Shown: positions 49,728-58,141 of the stretch, one piece after another
Layout of the letters: each line of letters opens with the position of its first letter
Position numbering within the stretch: position 1 is the stretch's first letter
NCBI RefSeq assembly: GCF_014647455.2
Contig: NZ_BMPF01000001.1
Location: forward strand, 248,001 to 312,000
Reading direction: 5' to 3'
DNA length: 64,000 nucleotides
Source of the DNA: Halarchaeum grantii
GTDB taxonomy: Archaea > Halobacteriota > Halobacteria > Halobacteriales > Halobacteriaceae
Position numbers and translations under genes: made by a program
Notes under the pieces: model-generated
What the model was told of the DNA's origin: nothing
The model's input: only the letters and a program-made list of their open reading frames with translations
The model's database searches: none

Positions 49728-51540
49728 CCTCCGCGTCGGCCTCGCGAACGCGCGCGCCCTTCTCCGCCAGGTGGCGCGTCTGGTTGCGCGCGAAGTCCTC
49801 CTCCTCGGTGCCTCTGGTGGCGAGCACGTAGACGAGCGCGCGGCCGGCGGGGCGCATCGTCCGGCCGGCGCGCTGGGCGCCCTGTCGGCGCGAGCCCCCG
49901 AGCCCGGAGGCGATGATCGCGAGTTCGGCGTCCGGGAGGTCGATGCCCTCGTCGGCGACCCGCGAGACGAGGAGGACGTCGCGCTCGCCCGCGCGGAACT
50001 CGTGGAAGAGGCGCTCGCGCCGCGAGTGGGGCGTGTCACCGCTGACGAACGGGAGGGAGAGCGCCTCGCCCAGCCGGTCGCCCTGGTCGAGGTAGTCGAC
50101 GAAGACGAGCGTCTTCGCCTCGGGGTGCTCGTCGAGTATCGACCGGACCTCGTCGATTTTCGCGGGGTTGGAGGCGGCGAGCATCCGACGCTCGTGGCCG
50201 TCCGCGCTCGCGTACTCGTAGCGGCGCTCGTCCTCCGCCCACGGGACGAAGCGTATCTCGACCTCGGGCTCCTGCACGAAGCCCGCGTCGAAGAGCGCCT
50301 CCCAGTCCGTGCCGATGGGCGGTCCGATGAGCGTGTAGATGTCCGTCTCGCGGTCGTCGCCCCGGACCGGCGTCGCGCTCAGCCCGAGGCGCGCGGAGGC
50401 CTGCAGGTCGGTGGTGCGCCGGAAGACGTCGCTCGGGATGTGGTGGGCTTCGTCGTAGACGACGAGCCCCCAGCGCTTCTCGTCGAAGAGCCGACGGTGG
50501 CGCTCCATGCCCGCCGTCGAGTAAGTCGCGATGGTGACGGGGCCGATCTCCTTCACGCCGCCGTGGTACTCCGCGACGTCCGCCTGTGTGAGGCTCGTGT
50601 ACTCGAGGATGCTGTCGCGCCACTGGGCGACGAGTTCGCGCCCCGGCGCGAGGATGAGGGTCTCGCGGCCGATCCGTTCGAGGACGCCGAGCGCGGCGAC
50701 GGTCTTCCCGCTCCCCGGCGGGCCGACGAGCACGCCCGAGCCCGACTCGACGAAGCGCTTCACCCACCCGCGCTGGTAGTCGCGAAGCGAGAGGTGTAAC
50801 TCGACGTCGAGCTCGGCGCCCTCGTCGAGCGTCCGGTCGTCCTGGACGGGGTAGCCGGCCTCGTAGAGCTCGCGCTTGACGGTGGCGACGGCTTCGGCGG
50901 CGACCCACGCTTCGGTGTCGCTGATGGGCGCGCGGATGGTCCCCTCGGAGAGATGCTGCTCGGCGACGTTCCCCATCATCTCCGGCGTGTTCGCCTCGAG
51001 GACGATGTAGCCCTCCTCGTGGGTGTAGAGGCGGAACTGGCGGGCGCGACGCCACTGGTCGGCGACGAACTGCTCGAGGGACGGGTAGCGCTCGCCGAGC
51101 GCCTGCCGGACGGTCCGGCGCAGCGCCGCCAGGTCGTCGTGGGGGGCGCCCCAGACGTCCTCCGCGCGGACCGTGTAGCGATAGGCGTTCTCGCCGGTGG
51201 TGTCGGTGAGGGTCGCGAACTGCGCGAGCTGCGCGCGCGTGAACTGCGTGGGTTGGTCGACGACGACCTCGCGGTGCTCGGGGAAGACGACGACGCGTTC
51301 GCGCTCGGTGGTCTTCGCCCAGTCGGTGGGGAACCACACCACCGGGTCGTTCGAGACGTCGACGCGCTCGACGCCGTGGTCCTCCTCCGCGAGTCGGTCG
51401 AGGGCGTCGCTCGCCTCGGCCTGCGTCCAGTCGAGGACGCCCGCGAGGCGCCCGGCGGTCACCACGGGGCGGCCGACGGACTCGAGGGCGTCGTAGAAGG
51501 CGTCGAGAGAGAGTTCGGGGCTGTCGGCTTCGTCGCTCAC
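49675..51540 (-). CDS. XPB/Rad25-like DEAD/DEAH helicase
   Basis: 621 residues from the GTG at 51538-51540 ('VSDEADSPELSLDAFYDALE'); further upstream the frame is Arg-rich and unlikely. An N-terminal region of about 240 residues resembles the XPB damage-recognition part; then helicase motifs I 'GPPGSGKTVAALG', Ia 'ILAPGRELVAQW', II 'VVYDEAHHIP', III 'LGLSATP', V 'VSRVADEGIDLPDAE' and VI 'GAQRAGRTMRP'. Archaeal XPB works with Bax1 in repair or transcription; no Bax1 is adjacent. The C-terminus ends in an acidic tail whose coding end is duplicated downstream. Confidence 0.9.
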   Translation of the reverse strand: MSDEADSPELSLDAFYDALESVGRPVVTAGRLAGVLDWTQAEASDALDRLAEEDHGVERVDVSNDPVVWFPTDWAKTTERERVVVFPEHREVVVDQPTQFTRAQLAQFATLTDTTGENAYRYTVRAEDVWGAPHDDLAALRRTVRQALGERYPSLEQFVADQWRRARQFRLYTHEEGYIVLEANTPEMMGNVAEQHLSEGTIRAPISDTEAWVAAEAVATVKRELYEAGYPVQDDRTLDEGAELDVELHLSLRDYQRGWVKRFVESGSGVLVGPPGSGKTVAALGVLERIGRETLILAPGRELVAQWRDSILEYTSLTQADVAEYHGGVKEIGPVTIATYSTAGMERHRRLFDEKRWGLVVYDEAHHIPSDVFRRTTDLQASARLGLSATPVRGDDRETDIYTLIGPPIGTDWEALFDAGFVQEPEVEIRFVPWAEDERRYEYASADGHERRMLAASNPAKIDEVRSILDEHPEAKTLVFVDYLDQGDRLGEALSLPFVSGDTPHSRRERLFHEFRAGERDVLLVSRVADEGIDLPDAELAIIASGLGGSRRQGAQRAGRTMRPAGRALVYVLATRGTEEEDFARNQTRHLAEKGARVREADAEAFAGPSDSEGPQNVERE

Positions 51541-51639
51541 TGGGTGTGCGTAGACGACTGGCGTTGAAACGGTTTGCGTCGTCGGCGGGGCGCGGCGTCC
51601 CGGGTCGCGGGCGCACCGACGCAAGAGTTATGCTGGCGT

Positions 51640-51672
51640 GTAAAACACTTTTTACTGTAAAGAGATCTTTAC
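51640..51672. promoter_or_regulatory. Two tandem operator-like dyads
   Basis: 'GTAAAACACTTTTTAC' (51640-51655) and 'GTAAAGAGATCTTTAC' (51657-51672) share the pattern GTAAA-N6-TTTAC with six-base arms. Their centres are 17 bases apart and the second ends one base before the ATG at 51674. They cover the expected TATA/start region, as repressor sites would; the Xre protein two genes on is the natural candidate. Confidence 0.65.
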
Positions 51673-51673
51673 C

Positions 51674-52069
51674 ATGTCCGTCACCGAACTCGCCCCGCGA
51701 ACGACGCGCAGGCTCGTCACCGGCTTCGGCGTCGGCGGCGGCGTCGCGCTCGGCGTCCTCGTCGCGCTCGAACGGCCGCTCGTCGGCGTCGCGCTCTACG
51801 CGCTCGCGATGCTCGCGAGCGTCGGCCTCCAGCACCGCAGCGACGCCGTCCTCTACGACGAACGCGACCGCACGCACGCCCGGAGCGCCGCGAGCCTCAC
51901 GCTCCGGCTCTTCGGCTACGCGTCCGCCGTCGTCTTCCCCGCGCTCACGCTCGCGTGGGCGTTCGGCCGCTTCGACTGGCCGCTCTGGAGCGTCGCGCTC
52001 GCGTTCGCCGTCGCCGCGCTCTACCTCACGTACGGTGGGTTCCGACTCGCACTCGCGACGAGGGCGTAA
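51674..52069 (+). CDS. Four-helix membrane protein (DUF2178-like) coupled to Xre regulator
   Basis: 131 residues with four hydrophobic segments (about 15-32, 37-53, 77-98 and 101-125). A charged cytoplasmic loop 'QHRSDAVLYDERDRTHARSA' matches the 'DER....I..KAS' style of DUF2178 membrane proteins, which are regularly paired with a small Xre regulator. Its stop overlaps the next ATG (TAATG). The transcript is probably leaderless, with the two dyads acting on it. Confidence 0.75.
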   Translation: MSVTELAPRTTRRLVTGFGVGGGVALGVLVALERPLVGVALYALAMLASVGLQHRSDAVLYDERDRTHARSAASLTLRLFGYASAVVFPALTLAWAFGRFDWPLWSVALAFAVAALYLTYGGFRLALATRA

Positions 52070-52293
52070 TGGAGAACACGCTCCGCTCCCACCGCGAGGC
52101 CCACGGCCTCAGTCAGGGCGCGCTCGCCGAGCACGTCGGCGTCACCCGACAGACCATCAACGCCATCGAGCGCGACCGCTACGACCCCTCCGCCGAGTTA
52201 GTGTTCGCGCTCGCGGCGTTCTTCGAGTGCCGGGTCGAGGAGCTCTTCGCCCCCGACATCGACCTCGACGTGACCGCGAGCGACCTGGACTAG
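52069..52293 (+). CDS. Xre-family HTH regulator
   Basis: 74 residues: 'LRSHREAHGLSQGALAEHVG' and 'VTRQTINAIERDRYDPSAEL' form the lambda-repressor-like HTH, followed by 'ALAAFFECRVEELFAPD', typical of the short Xre/YozG group. It starts on the last base of the membrane gene's stop. Probable autorepressor acting at the GTAAA-N6-TTTAC dyads; the membrane partner may titrate or sense. Converges with the next gene by four bases. Confidence 0.88.
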   Translation: MENTLRSHREAHGLSQGALAEHVGVTRQTINAIERDRYDPSAELVFALAAFFECRVEELFAPDIDLDVTASDLD

Positions 52294-53036
52294 CGCCACC
52301 GGTTCCACGCGACGAGCGCGCCGAGGACGCAGAGCCCGCCGACGAAGAACGCGACGCCGGGCTGTGAGAGGAGCGCGAGCGCGGCGTCGAGCGGGCCGGC
52401 CGCGTGGCCGCCCACCGTCGTGGTCGTGCTCACCTGCGCGGTCGTCTCCGTCGCGGTCCGCGTCGCCGACACCGTCGTCTCACCGCCCGCGTCCATCGCG
52501 CTGAACCCGCCGCTCGTCGTGGTCGTCGTTCCGGCCGCGCCGCCGCCGTCGCCGCCCGAAGACGGACTGGCGGCGGACCCCATCGCGGGCACGACGGTAC
52601 CGGGCGCGGCGAGCGCCTGTACGAGGAGCGCGCCGACGCCGATGGCGCCGACGCTCCCGAGGAAGCTCTTCAGGACGTCGAACGCGCTCGAGCGCGTCTC
52701 CTCGTCGCCCGCCATCACGACCACGGAGTCGTTGGTGGGGGCGTACACTTTCATCTCGGTACCGCGCTCGGAGTACCACGTGTCCGCGACGTCGACGAGG
52801 CCGGCGTCGCGGAGCCCGTCGAGGTGATAGCGCGCGTTCTGGAGGGACGTCTCGGCGGCATCCGCGAGGTCCGAGGCCGGCCGCGGCTCCTCGTAGACGG
52901 CGGCGAGGATGGTGCGCGCCGTCTGCGAGGAGAGCGCGTCGAACACCTCGTCCGCCGCCTCCTCCTCGATACCGAGGAGGCGCGACCCGTCGGTGTCGAC
53001 GTCGACGTCGGACTGGAACGGGAACAGACTACCCAT
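52290..53036 (-). CDS. Membrane-tethered winged-helix regulator
   Basis: 248 residues. ArsR-like winged helix at about 25-105: 'DEVFDALSSQTARTILAAVY', 'RPASDLADAAETSLQNARYH', wing 'ADTWYSERGTEMKVYAPTND'. Then a hydrophobic segment (about 120-143), a Gly/Ser/Thr low-complexity stalk (150-215) and a second membrane helix near 222-243 ending 'AWNRWR'. The HTH would sit in the cytoplasm with the stalk outside: a one-component membrane regulator. Related haloarchaeal proteins exist; ligand and targets unknown. Confidence 0.75.
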   Translation of the reverse strand: MGSLFPFQSDVDVDTDGSRLLGIEEEAADEVFDALSSQTARTILAAVYEEPRPASDLADAAETSLQNARYHLDGLRDAGLVDVADTWYSERGTEMKVYAPTNDSVVVMAGDEETRSSAFDVLKSFLGSVGAIGVGALLVQALAAPGTVVPAMGSAASPSSGGDGGGAAGTTTTTSGGFSAMDAGGETTVSATRTATETTAQVSTTTTVGGHAAGPLDAALALLSQPGVAFFVGGLCVLGALVAWNRWR

Positions 53037-53064
53037 CAGTCATGCGGATGTTCGTTCGTGCGGA

Positions 53065-53074
53065 CATATAGTTT
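53065..53074 (-). promoter_or_regulatory. Promoter of membrane-tethered regulator
   Basis: Minus strand 'aaactatatg' about 33 bases before the ATG, giving a leader of a few bases. Confidence 0.55.
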
Positions 53075-53227
53075 CGCGTCGCGCGGCGGCGCTGCGAGCC
53101 GCGCGCGAGTCGCTCGTGGAGGGCCGACTCGGGGACCGGTGAGGCGCCGCGAACGGGAGTAGTGGGGGAGGCGGCGCACACCGGGGCGCTCCGGCGGTAC
53201 CCACCAGAGCGTCGGGTCCCCGTTCAG

Positions 53228-53267
53228 TTAGCATCACTCGCTAATCGAGTGTGCACGGCGTGCACAC
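53228..53267. promoter_or_regulatory. Cluster of inverted repeats between divergent regulators
   Basis: Contains 'TTAGC-ATCACTC-GCTAA' (53228-53244), 'CACTCG-CTAAT-CGAGTG' (53235-53251) and 'GTGTGCAC-GGC-GTGCACAC' (53249-53267), overlapping one another. It sits 67 bases before the HTH gene at 53334 and upstream of its TATA, fitting an operator for one of the two divergent regulators. Confidence 0.55.
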
Positions 53268-53301
53268 GACGTCGCCCGCAGCCGATTCGCTCGCTCCGGG
53301 A

Positions 53302-53310
53302 GCTTAATTA
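53302..53310 (+). promoter_or_regulatory. Promoter of the 53334 regulator
   Basis: 'gcttaatta' about 28 bases before the ATG at 53334 supports that start and a leaderless mRNA. Confidence 0.6.
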
Positions 53311-53333
53311 TCCCCGTGCCGCTACACACCGAT

Positions 53334-54113
53334 ATGGACGCGCACGAGGCTGCGAACTTCGTCTTCGCCTCCCCGAACCGGCTCGCCGTCCTCCGTGCGC
53401 TCAGAGCCGACCCGGGCCGGCCGCGTGGCGTCGCCGACCGCGTCGACGTCTCGCGCGCCACCGCTCAGCGCTGCCTGCGAGCGTGCGCCGACGAGGGCTG
53501 GGTCGCGCGCGTCGACGGCGACTACCGACTCACCCCGACCGGCGAGCGCGTCGTCGAGCGCGCATGCGGCTTCCTCGACGACCTCCGCGTCCTCGACGAG
53601 AAGGAGGCGCTCCTCGACCGCCTGCCGACGACCGACCCGCCGCTCCCGGTCGCCGGCTTCGAGGACGCCACCGTCGTGACCACGACGCGCGAGCAACCAC
53701 ACCGCGCTGCGGAGGCGCTCACCGACCGCATCCGCGAGTGCGATGCCGACCACTACGACTGCCTCTCCCCGACGATGACGAAGCTCTACATCGACGCGTT
53801 CGGGGACTGCATCGAGGACGGCGCGAGCATCGACCTCGTCTGCCCCGACTCCGTCCTCGACGCCGAACGCGCCGTCCGCCCGGACAACGTCGCGCGCTCG
53901 CTCGCCCTCCCCGCCTTCGACCTCCACGTCCATCCCGGCGACCTCGACTACGCGCTCGTCGTCAGCGACGAGGTGGTGTTCGTCGGCGCGTACGACGACG
54001 CGAACGCGCTGAACGCCGTCGCGTGGACGGCCGACGACGCCGTCCGCGAGTGGGCCCGCGAGCGCTTCGAGGCCGAGAAGGAGGTCGCCGACGACCCGCC
54101 TCAGACGGCGTAG
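53334..54113 (+). CDS. HTH transcriptional regulator (COG4742-like)
   Basis: 259 residues. N-terminal winged helix 'FASPNRLAVLRALRADPGRP' / 'RGVADRVDVSRATAQRCLRA' (about 9-75), then a mixed alpha/beta effector domain with 'EDATVVTTTREQPHRAAEAL', 'CLSPTMTKLYIDAFGDCIED' and 'LVVSDEVVFVGAYDDANALN'. This resembles the haloarchaeal COG4742 regulators, where the C-terminal domain is phospholipase-D-like in fold and lacks catalytic residues. A GTG 18 bases upstream is the alternative start. Its 3' end overlaps the convergent ABC permease by 13 bases. Confidence 0.78.
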   Translation: MDAHEAANFVFASPNRLAVLRALRADPGRPRGVADRVDVSRATAQRCLRACADEGWVARVDGDYRLTPTGERVVERACGFLDDLRVLDEKEALLDRLPTTDPPLPVAGFEDATVVTTTREQPHRAAEALTDRIRECDADHYDCLSPTMTKLYIDAFGDCIEDGASIDLVCPDSVLDAERAVRPDNVARSLALPAFDLHVHPGDLDYALVVSDEVVFVGAYDDANALNAVAWTADDAVREWARERFEAEKEVADDPPQTA

Positions 54114-55702
54114 CCATCGAAGCACGCGGCGGCGTGGCGATAGCCGAGCACGCCGAGCACGCCGACGGCGCCGAGCGACAGCGCCGCGCCCGGGAGGAGG
54201 AGCGACACCCCGGAGACGCCGAGGAGCCCGCCGACGAACGAACTCACGCCGGGGAAGCCCGCGACCATCACGGGGAGCGCCGCGACCAGCAGGAGAAGCG
54301 AGTAGACGGCGAACGCGAGCAGGCTCGGGACCGTCGCGCGCCGACTCCGAGTGACGCGCACCGCCTCGTATCGCGGGAGCGCGCTCCCGACGCCCGCCGC
54401 GAGGCCGCCCGCGCCGACGCAGAGGCCGGCCGCGACGACCGCGAGGACGGCGACGCGAACGGGCGAGAGCGGGCTGAGGACGCCGACGACAGCCGTCCCG
54501 ACGAAGGCGACGGGGGCGCCGATGGCCGCCGTCGCGAGCAGGTGCCCGCGCGCGAACGCCCGGCCGGAGACGCCGCTCGTCGCGCTCACCGGGAGGAGCG
54601 CGCCCTCGTCGCCGAGCGGGTTGAGCGCGAGCCCCGCGCCGGCCGCCCACGCGACGTAGACGGCGACGTAGCCGACGAGCACGGTGGGGACGAGGCCGGT
54701 GGCGAACGCCTCGCCGACGGGGCCGCCGAGCGCGAAGAGGGGGTAGGCGACGTAGAGGAGTTTCACGGGCGCGCGGCGGGCGCGCACCACCGACTTGTAC
54801 GCCACCCAGCCGGCCGGTCCGGCGTCGAGGCGCGCGAACGGCCCGGGCGCGAGCGACGTCTCCGTCGCGACGGCGTCGCGCTCGGCGGGCGTCGCGCGGT
54901 CCGCGTACCAGAGCGCGGCGGTGAGCGGGAACGCCGCGAGGACGGCGCCCGCGACGAGCACGGCGACGAGGCAGAGCGCGCCGAGTGCCGCGGATGCGCT
55001 CGCGGGGACGACGGGGAGGAGCGCGAGGTCAGCGAGCCACGCGATGGGCGTCGCGGCGACGGCGCGCGCGACGGTGCCGGCGAGGTCGCCCCCGGCCTCC
55101 GTCGTCAGCAGGAGGAAGTACGCGACGACGGCGAGCGCCGCGATGAGCGTCCGATAGCGCGCGACGAGCGCCGAGCGGACGGCGAGGTTCTTCACGCCGA
55201 ACCCGAGGGTGAAGCCGACGAGCGCGGCACTCACGACGAGACACGCGAGCGCGAGGAACGCGGCGGCGCCCGCGAGCGCGGAGCCGGTGGCGAGGCCGAA
55301 CGCGAGCGGTGCGACGACGAGCAGCGGGGCGAACGGGAGGAGCGCGCCGCCGGCCTCGGTGCAGAGCATCGCGAGCGTCACCTCCCGCGAGGGAACGGTG
55401 GTGAGGAGGCCGTCCATCGCGTCGTAGGACGAGCGCTGGGAGAGGACGCCGAACGCCGTGATGCCGACGACGAGCACCCACGCGCCGCCCGCGCCGACGC
55501 GCGCCAGTGGGAGGACGCTCGCGGTGACGCCGCCCGCGAAGAGGTAGATGCCGATGCCGACGGCCACCTGCAGCAGCGCGATCAGGCCGAAGCCGAAGAC
55601 GAGGAGGAGGACGCGGAGGCCGCTCTCGGAGAGCACGCGCAGACGCCGGCGGGCCTCCGTGCGGACGATGCGCGCGACGTGCGCGAGGGTCGGCCGCCTC
55701 AT
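54101..55702 (-). CDS. ABC transporter permease, about 12 helices
   Basis: 533 residues, nearly all hydrophobic, with about twelve membrane segments. 'THVARIVRTEARRRLRVL'-like basic entry, then two halves resembling each other in layout. No MacB-type outer domain, so it is closer to ABC-2 exporters. Works with the ATPase encoded just upstream (ATGA overlap). Substrate unknown; possibly drugs, lipids or a secreted peptide. The very Ala/Val/Gly-rich composition is normal for such proteins at this GC content. Confidence 0.85.
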   Translation of the reverse strand: MRRPTLAHVARIVRTEARRRLRVLSESGLRVLLLVFGFGLIALLQVAVGIGIYLFAGGVTASVLPLARVGAGGAWVLVVGITAFGVLSQRSSYDAMDGLLTTVPSREVTLAMLCTEAGGALLPFAPLLVVAPLAFGLATGSALAGAAAFLALACLVVSAALVGFTLGFGVKNLAVRSALVARYRTLIAALAVVAYFLLLTTEAGGDLAGTVARAVAATPIAWLADLALLPVVPASASAALGALCLVAVLVAGAVLAAFPLTAALWYADRATPAERDAVATETSLAPGPFARLDAGPAGWVAYKSVVRARRAPVKLLYVAYPLFALGGPVGEAFATGLVPTVLVGYVAVYVAWAAGAGLALNPLGDEGALLPVSATSGVSGRAFARGHLLATAAIGAPVAFVGTAVVGVLSPLSPVRVAVLAVVAAGLCVGAGGLAAGVGSALPRYEAVRVTRSRRATVPSLLAFAVYSLLLLVAALPVMVAGFPGVSSFVGGLLGVSGVSLLLPGAALSLGAVGVLGVLGYRHAAACFDGYAV

Positions 55703-56499
55703 CGCTCGTCTCGCGCGGTGGCGCGCTCCGCCTCACCAGCGGCGTCGGTGGCGCCGGAGCGCTCGTCGCCAGGCCCGCCCGTGACCGCGAGGAAGGCGTC
55801 CTCGAGCGTGCCGCCCTCGCCGGCCGCGACCTGCGACTTCAGCTCGTCGGGCGTGCCCTCCGCGACGAGGCGGCCGTTCGAGAGCACGCCGACGGTGTCC
55901 GCGAGCTCGTCCACGACCGGGAGGATGTGCGTCGAGAGGAACACCGTCGCGTCGCCGGCGGCGAGTTCCGCGACGAGCTCCATCACGGTTCGGGCGGCGC
56001 GCGGGTCGAGGCCGGACGTGGGTTCGTCGAGGAAGACGACGGCGGGGTCGTGGAGGACGGCGAGCGCGATGCCGACCTTCTGCTTCATCCCCTTCGAGTA
56101 CGCGCCGATGCGCTTGTCGGCGTCCGCGAGGAGGCCGAAGCGTTCGAGGAGGTCGTCGATGCGCTCGGTGGCGTCGTCGCCGAGGTCGCGCAGGCCCGCG
56201 ACGTACTCGAGTTGCTCGCGGCCGGTGAGTTCGTCGAACACCGGGGGCTCCTCGGGGAGGTAGCCGATGTGTTCGACGACGGCGGCGCGGTCGGCGACGT
56301 CGGCGCCCGCGACGCGCGCCGACCCGGTGGTCGGCGTCGTCAGCGTCGTAAGCATCCGCATCGTGGACGTCTTCCCGGCGCCGTTCGGCCCGAGGAAGCC
56401 GTAGACGGCGCCGTCCGGGATGGAGAGCGAGAGGCCGGCGACAGCCGTCTCGTCGCCGTAGCGTTTCGTGAGGTCGGTGGCTTCGATAGCGGGAACCAT
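55699..56499 (-). CDS. ABC transporter ATP-binding protein (exporter type)
   Basis: 266 residues from the ATG at 56497-56499. Walker A 'GPNGAGKT' (37-44), signature 'YSKGMKQKVGIA' (134 onward, a common LSGGQ variant of ABC-2/CcmA-type exporters), Walker B 'AVVFLDEPTSGLDPRA', switch His in 'STHIL'. The C-terminal 40 residues are acidic and lack a known domain. First gene of a two-gene export operon with a strong TATA upstream. Confidence 0.93.
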   Translation of the reverse strand: MVPAIEATDLTKRYGDETAVAGLSLSIPDGAVYGFLGPNGAGKTSTMRMLTTLTTPTTGSARVAGADVADRAAVVEHIGYLPEEPPVFDELTGREQLEYVAGLRDLGDDATERIDDLLERFGLLADADKRIGAYSKGMKQKVGIALAVLHDPAVVFLDEPTSGLDPRAARTVMELVAELAAGDATVFLSTHILPVVDELADTVGVLSNGRLVAEGTPDELKSQVAAGEGGTLEDAFLAVTGGPGDERSGATDAAGEAERATARDER

Positions 56500-56547
56500 A
56501 CCGTCGTACTCACGAGCCGAGCGAAAAGGCGTTGCGTCGGTCACGAG

Positions 56548-56558
56548 AGATATATAGC
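56548..56558 (-). promoter_or_regulatory. Promoter of ABC export operon
   Basis: Minus strand 'ggctatatatc' is a strong TATA about 54 bases before the ATG, implying a leader of about 25 bases. Confidence 0.55.
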
Positions 56559-56580
56559 CGTATCGAGGGGTCATAGCAAG

Positions 56581-56591
56581 TCGTTTCTATC
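56581..56591 (+). promoter_or_regulatory. Promoter of PhoU-like gene
   Basis: 'cgtttctatcg' is centred about 26 bases before the ATG at 56612; leaderless start predicted. Confidence 0.45.
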
Positions 56592-56611
56592 GGTATCCGC
56601 CCGATTCGGGT

Positions 56612-57274
56612 ATGGAGGCAGATCAGGCCGCCTCGCGAATCGGGACGACGACCGCCGACTTCTGCGCGGGCGTTCGCGACTGCACCGCCCACCTCCCGGT
56701 CGCGCTCGCGGCCTACCGCGACGGCGACAGCGAGGCGTTCCACGACTCGGCCGCCGAGGCGGCCGCCGCCGAGTCCGCCTGCGACGACTACGCGCGCGAC
56801 CTGCGGACGGCCCTCGCCACCCTCGACCCGGATCTCACCGGCGTCTACCTCCGGGCGCGTGACCTGCTCGACCTCCTCTCGCGCCTCGACGACGTCGCGA
56901 ACGCCGTCGAGGACGCGCTGGCCGCGCTCGCGTCGATGGCGCCCGACCTCGACGCGTCCGGGGACGCGCTCGTCGACCTCGGGACGCTCGCCGCCCGCGC
57001 CAGCGAGCGGCTCTGCGACGCCGTCGAGGAGTACGTCGTTGCGCTCTGCGCGGACGAGTCACCGACCATCGAGCGCGAGACCATCGACGCGATTCGGGAC
57101 GTGGAACACCGCTGTGACGAGCTGAAACAGGACGCGCTCGCGGCGGCGTTCGCGCCCGGCCTCTCCGTGAACGGGCTCGCCGTCCGCGAGGTGACGCTCG
57201 CGCTCGACGGCGTCGCGAACACGGTCGAGGACGCGGCGGACCAGCTCGCGGTGGTGGCGAGCGCGACGCCGTAA
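56612..57274 (+). CDS. PhoU-like protein (DUF47 family)
   Basis: 220 residues, almost all alpha-helical, in the PhoU/DUF47 fold of two three-helix bundles. Acidic metal-binding-like patches occur in 'RLDDVANAVEDALAALASMA' and 'ALDGVANTVEDAADQLAVVA', the repeated 'D-V-A-N-x-V-E-D-A' motif that marks the two halves. Related proteins adjoin Pit phosphate transporters and modulate them, but no transporter is next to this one. Divergent from the ABC operon. Confidence 0.83.
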   Translation: MEADQAASRIGTTTADFCAGVRDCTAHLPVALAAYRDGDSEAFHDSAAEAAAAESACDDYARDLRTALATLDPDLTGVYLRARDLLDLLSRLDDVANAVEDALAALASMAPDLDASGDALVDLGTLAARASERLCDAVEEYVVALCADESPTIERETIDAIRDVEHRCDELKQDALAAAFAPGLSVNGLAVREVTLALDGVANTVEDAADQLAVVASATP

Positions 57275-57285
57275 ATTATCCGGCG

Positions 57286-57906
57286 TTAGAGCCCGGCGGA
57301 CCCCGACGCCGAGTCGGGGAGGTCGGCGCGTTCGACGGGGAGGCCGAGTTCCTCGAGCGCGGCGACCATGTGCTCCTCTTGGGCGTACTCGGCGCCGTCG
57401 GCGACGCGCTTCGCGTGGGTGCGCGCGAGCACTTCGCCGCGCCGGTCGTCGGGAATCGCGAACTTGTCGGCGGCGAGTTCGATGGTGAGGCCGTTGTGGT
57501 CGCGCGTGTAGAGCGAGTGGAAGACGCCCCGATCGAAGACGCTGTAGCGGTGGCCGTTCTCCTCTAGGCCCTCGCGGACCTCCTCGAAGTCCTCGGGGTC
57601 GAAGCTGAACGCGAGGTGGTGGACGCCGCCGACGCCGACGCGCTGGGGCTGGGGGTTCGACTCGCGAGACTCCTCGACGAAGAACGTGAGGATGCGGCCG
57701 TCGCCGGTGTCGAAGAAGAGGTGGGTGACTTCGGGGGCGTCGAGGTTCGGCTGCCGGAGGACGAGCGGCATCCCGAGGATGTCGCGGTAGAACGCGACGG
57801 TGTCCGCCTCGTTGGAGCCGATGAGGGTGATGTGGTCGACGCCGGTCATGTGCATCGCGCTGTCGGGCAGCTCGGCCGTCACGGGGATCTCCGAATCGTC
57901 GCTCAT
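57286..57906 (-). CDS. VOC-family (glyoxalase/ring-cleaving dioxygenase) protein
   Basis: 206 residues. Two beta-alpha-beta-beta-beta modules with metal ligands His25 ('GVDHITLIG'), His96 or His97 ('GVHHLAFSF') and Glu143 ('NGLTIELAAD'), the 2-His-1-carboxylate set of extradiol dioxygenases and glyoxalases. A helical tail ('EEHMVAALEELGLPVERADL') follows. Substrate unknown. The neighbouring thiolase-like/DUF35 pair could belong to the same degradative route, but strand and gap argue for a separate transcript. Confidence 0.82.
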   Translation of the reverse strand: MSDDSEIPVTAELPDSAMHMTGVDHITLIGSNEADTVAFYRDILGMPLVLRQPNLDAPEVTHLFFDTGDGRILTFFVEESRESNPQPQRVGVGGVHHLAFSFDPEDFEEVREGLEENGHRYSVFDRGVFHSLYTRDHNGLTIELAADKFAIPDDRRGEVLARTHAKRVADGAEYAQEEHMVAALEELGLPVERADLPDSASGSAGL

Positions 57907-58141
57907 GGGTATCGTCGTGTTACCTGATTCGCGACCGAACCGGATAAACCCTCGCTGACACGGGGTTAGCGGGTGACGCGCACGTCAGGGGAGAACGGCG
58001 GCACCGACCAACGGGAGGCGCCGCCGAAACGCGAGCGGGGAGGCACGACCCGCGAGCAGAACGCGACGACTAGCGGGAGGCACGGATCGACGAACGCGAC
58101 GGAACCGAACGCTCAAGGTGCGCGTCCCCGACGAGTCGGGT
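57907..58141. other. Divergent intergenic region, VOC / thiolase-like genes
   Basis: 235 bases with no recognisable RNA or repeat. Weak AT-rich spots occur near 57925 ('ttacctgattcg') and 57940 ('ggataaaccc'), the latter a TATA-like box on the minus strand for the VOC gene. Confidence 0.4.

Noticed and set aside
46391-49831. Plus-strand open frame of about 1150 codons
   Set aside because: Lies antisense to GH3 and alcohol dehydrogenase genes with complete motifs; its own translation is Arg/Val/Asp-rich without domains.
53162-56263. Plus-strand open frame of about 1030 codons
   Set aside because: Antisense to the ABC permease and ATPase genes and out of frame with the regulator at 53334; composition is Arg/Glu/Ala low complexity.
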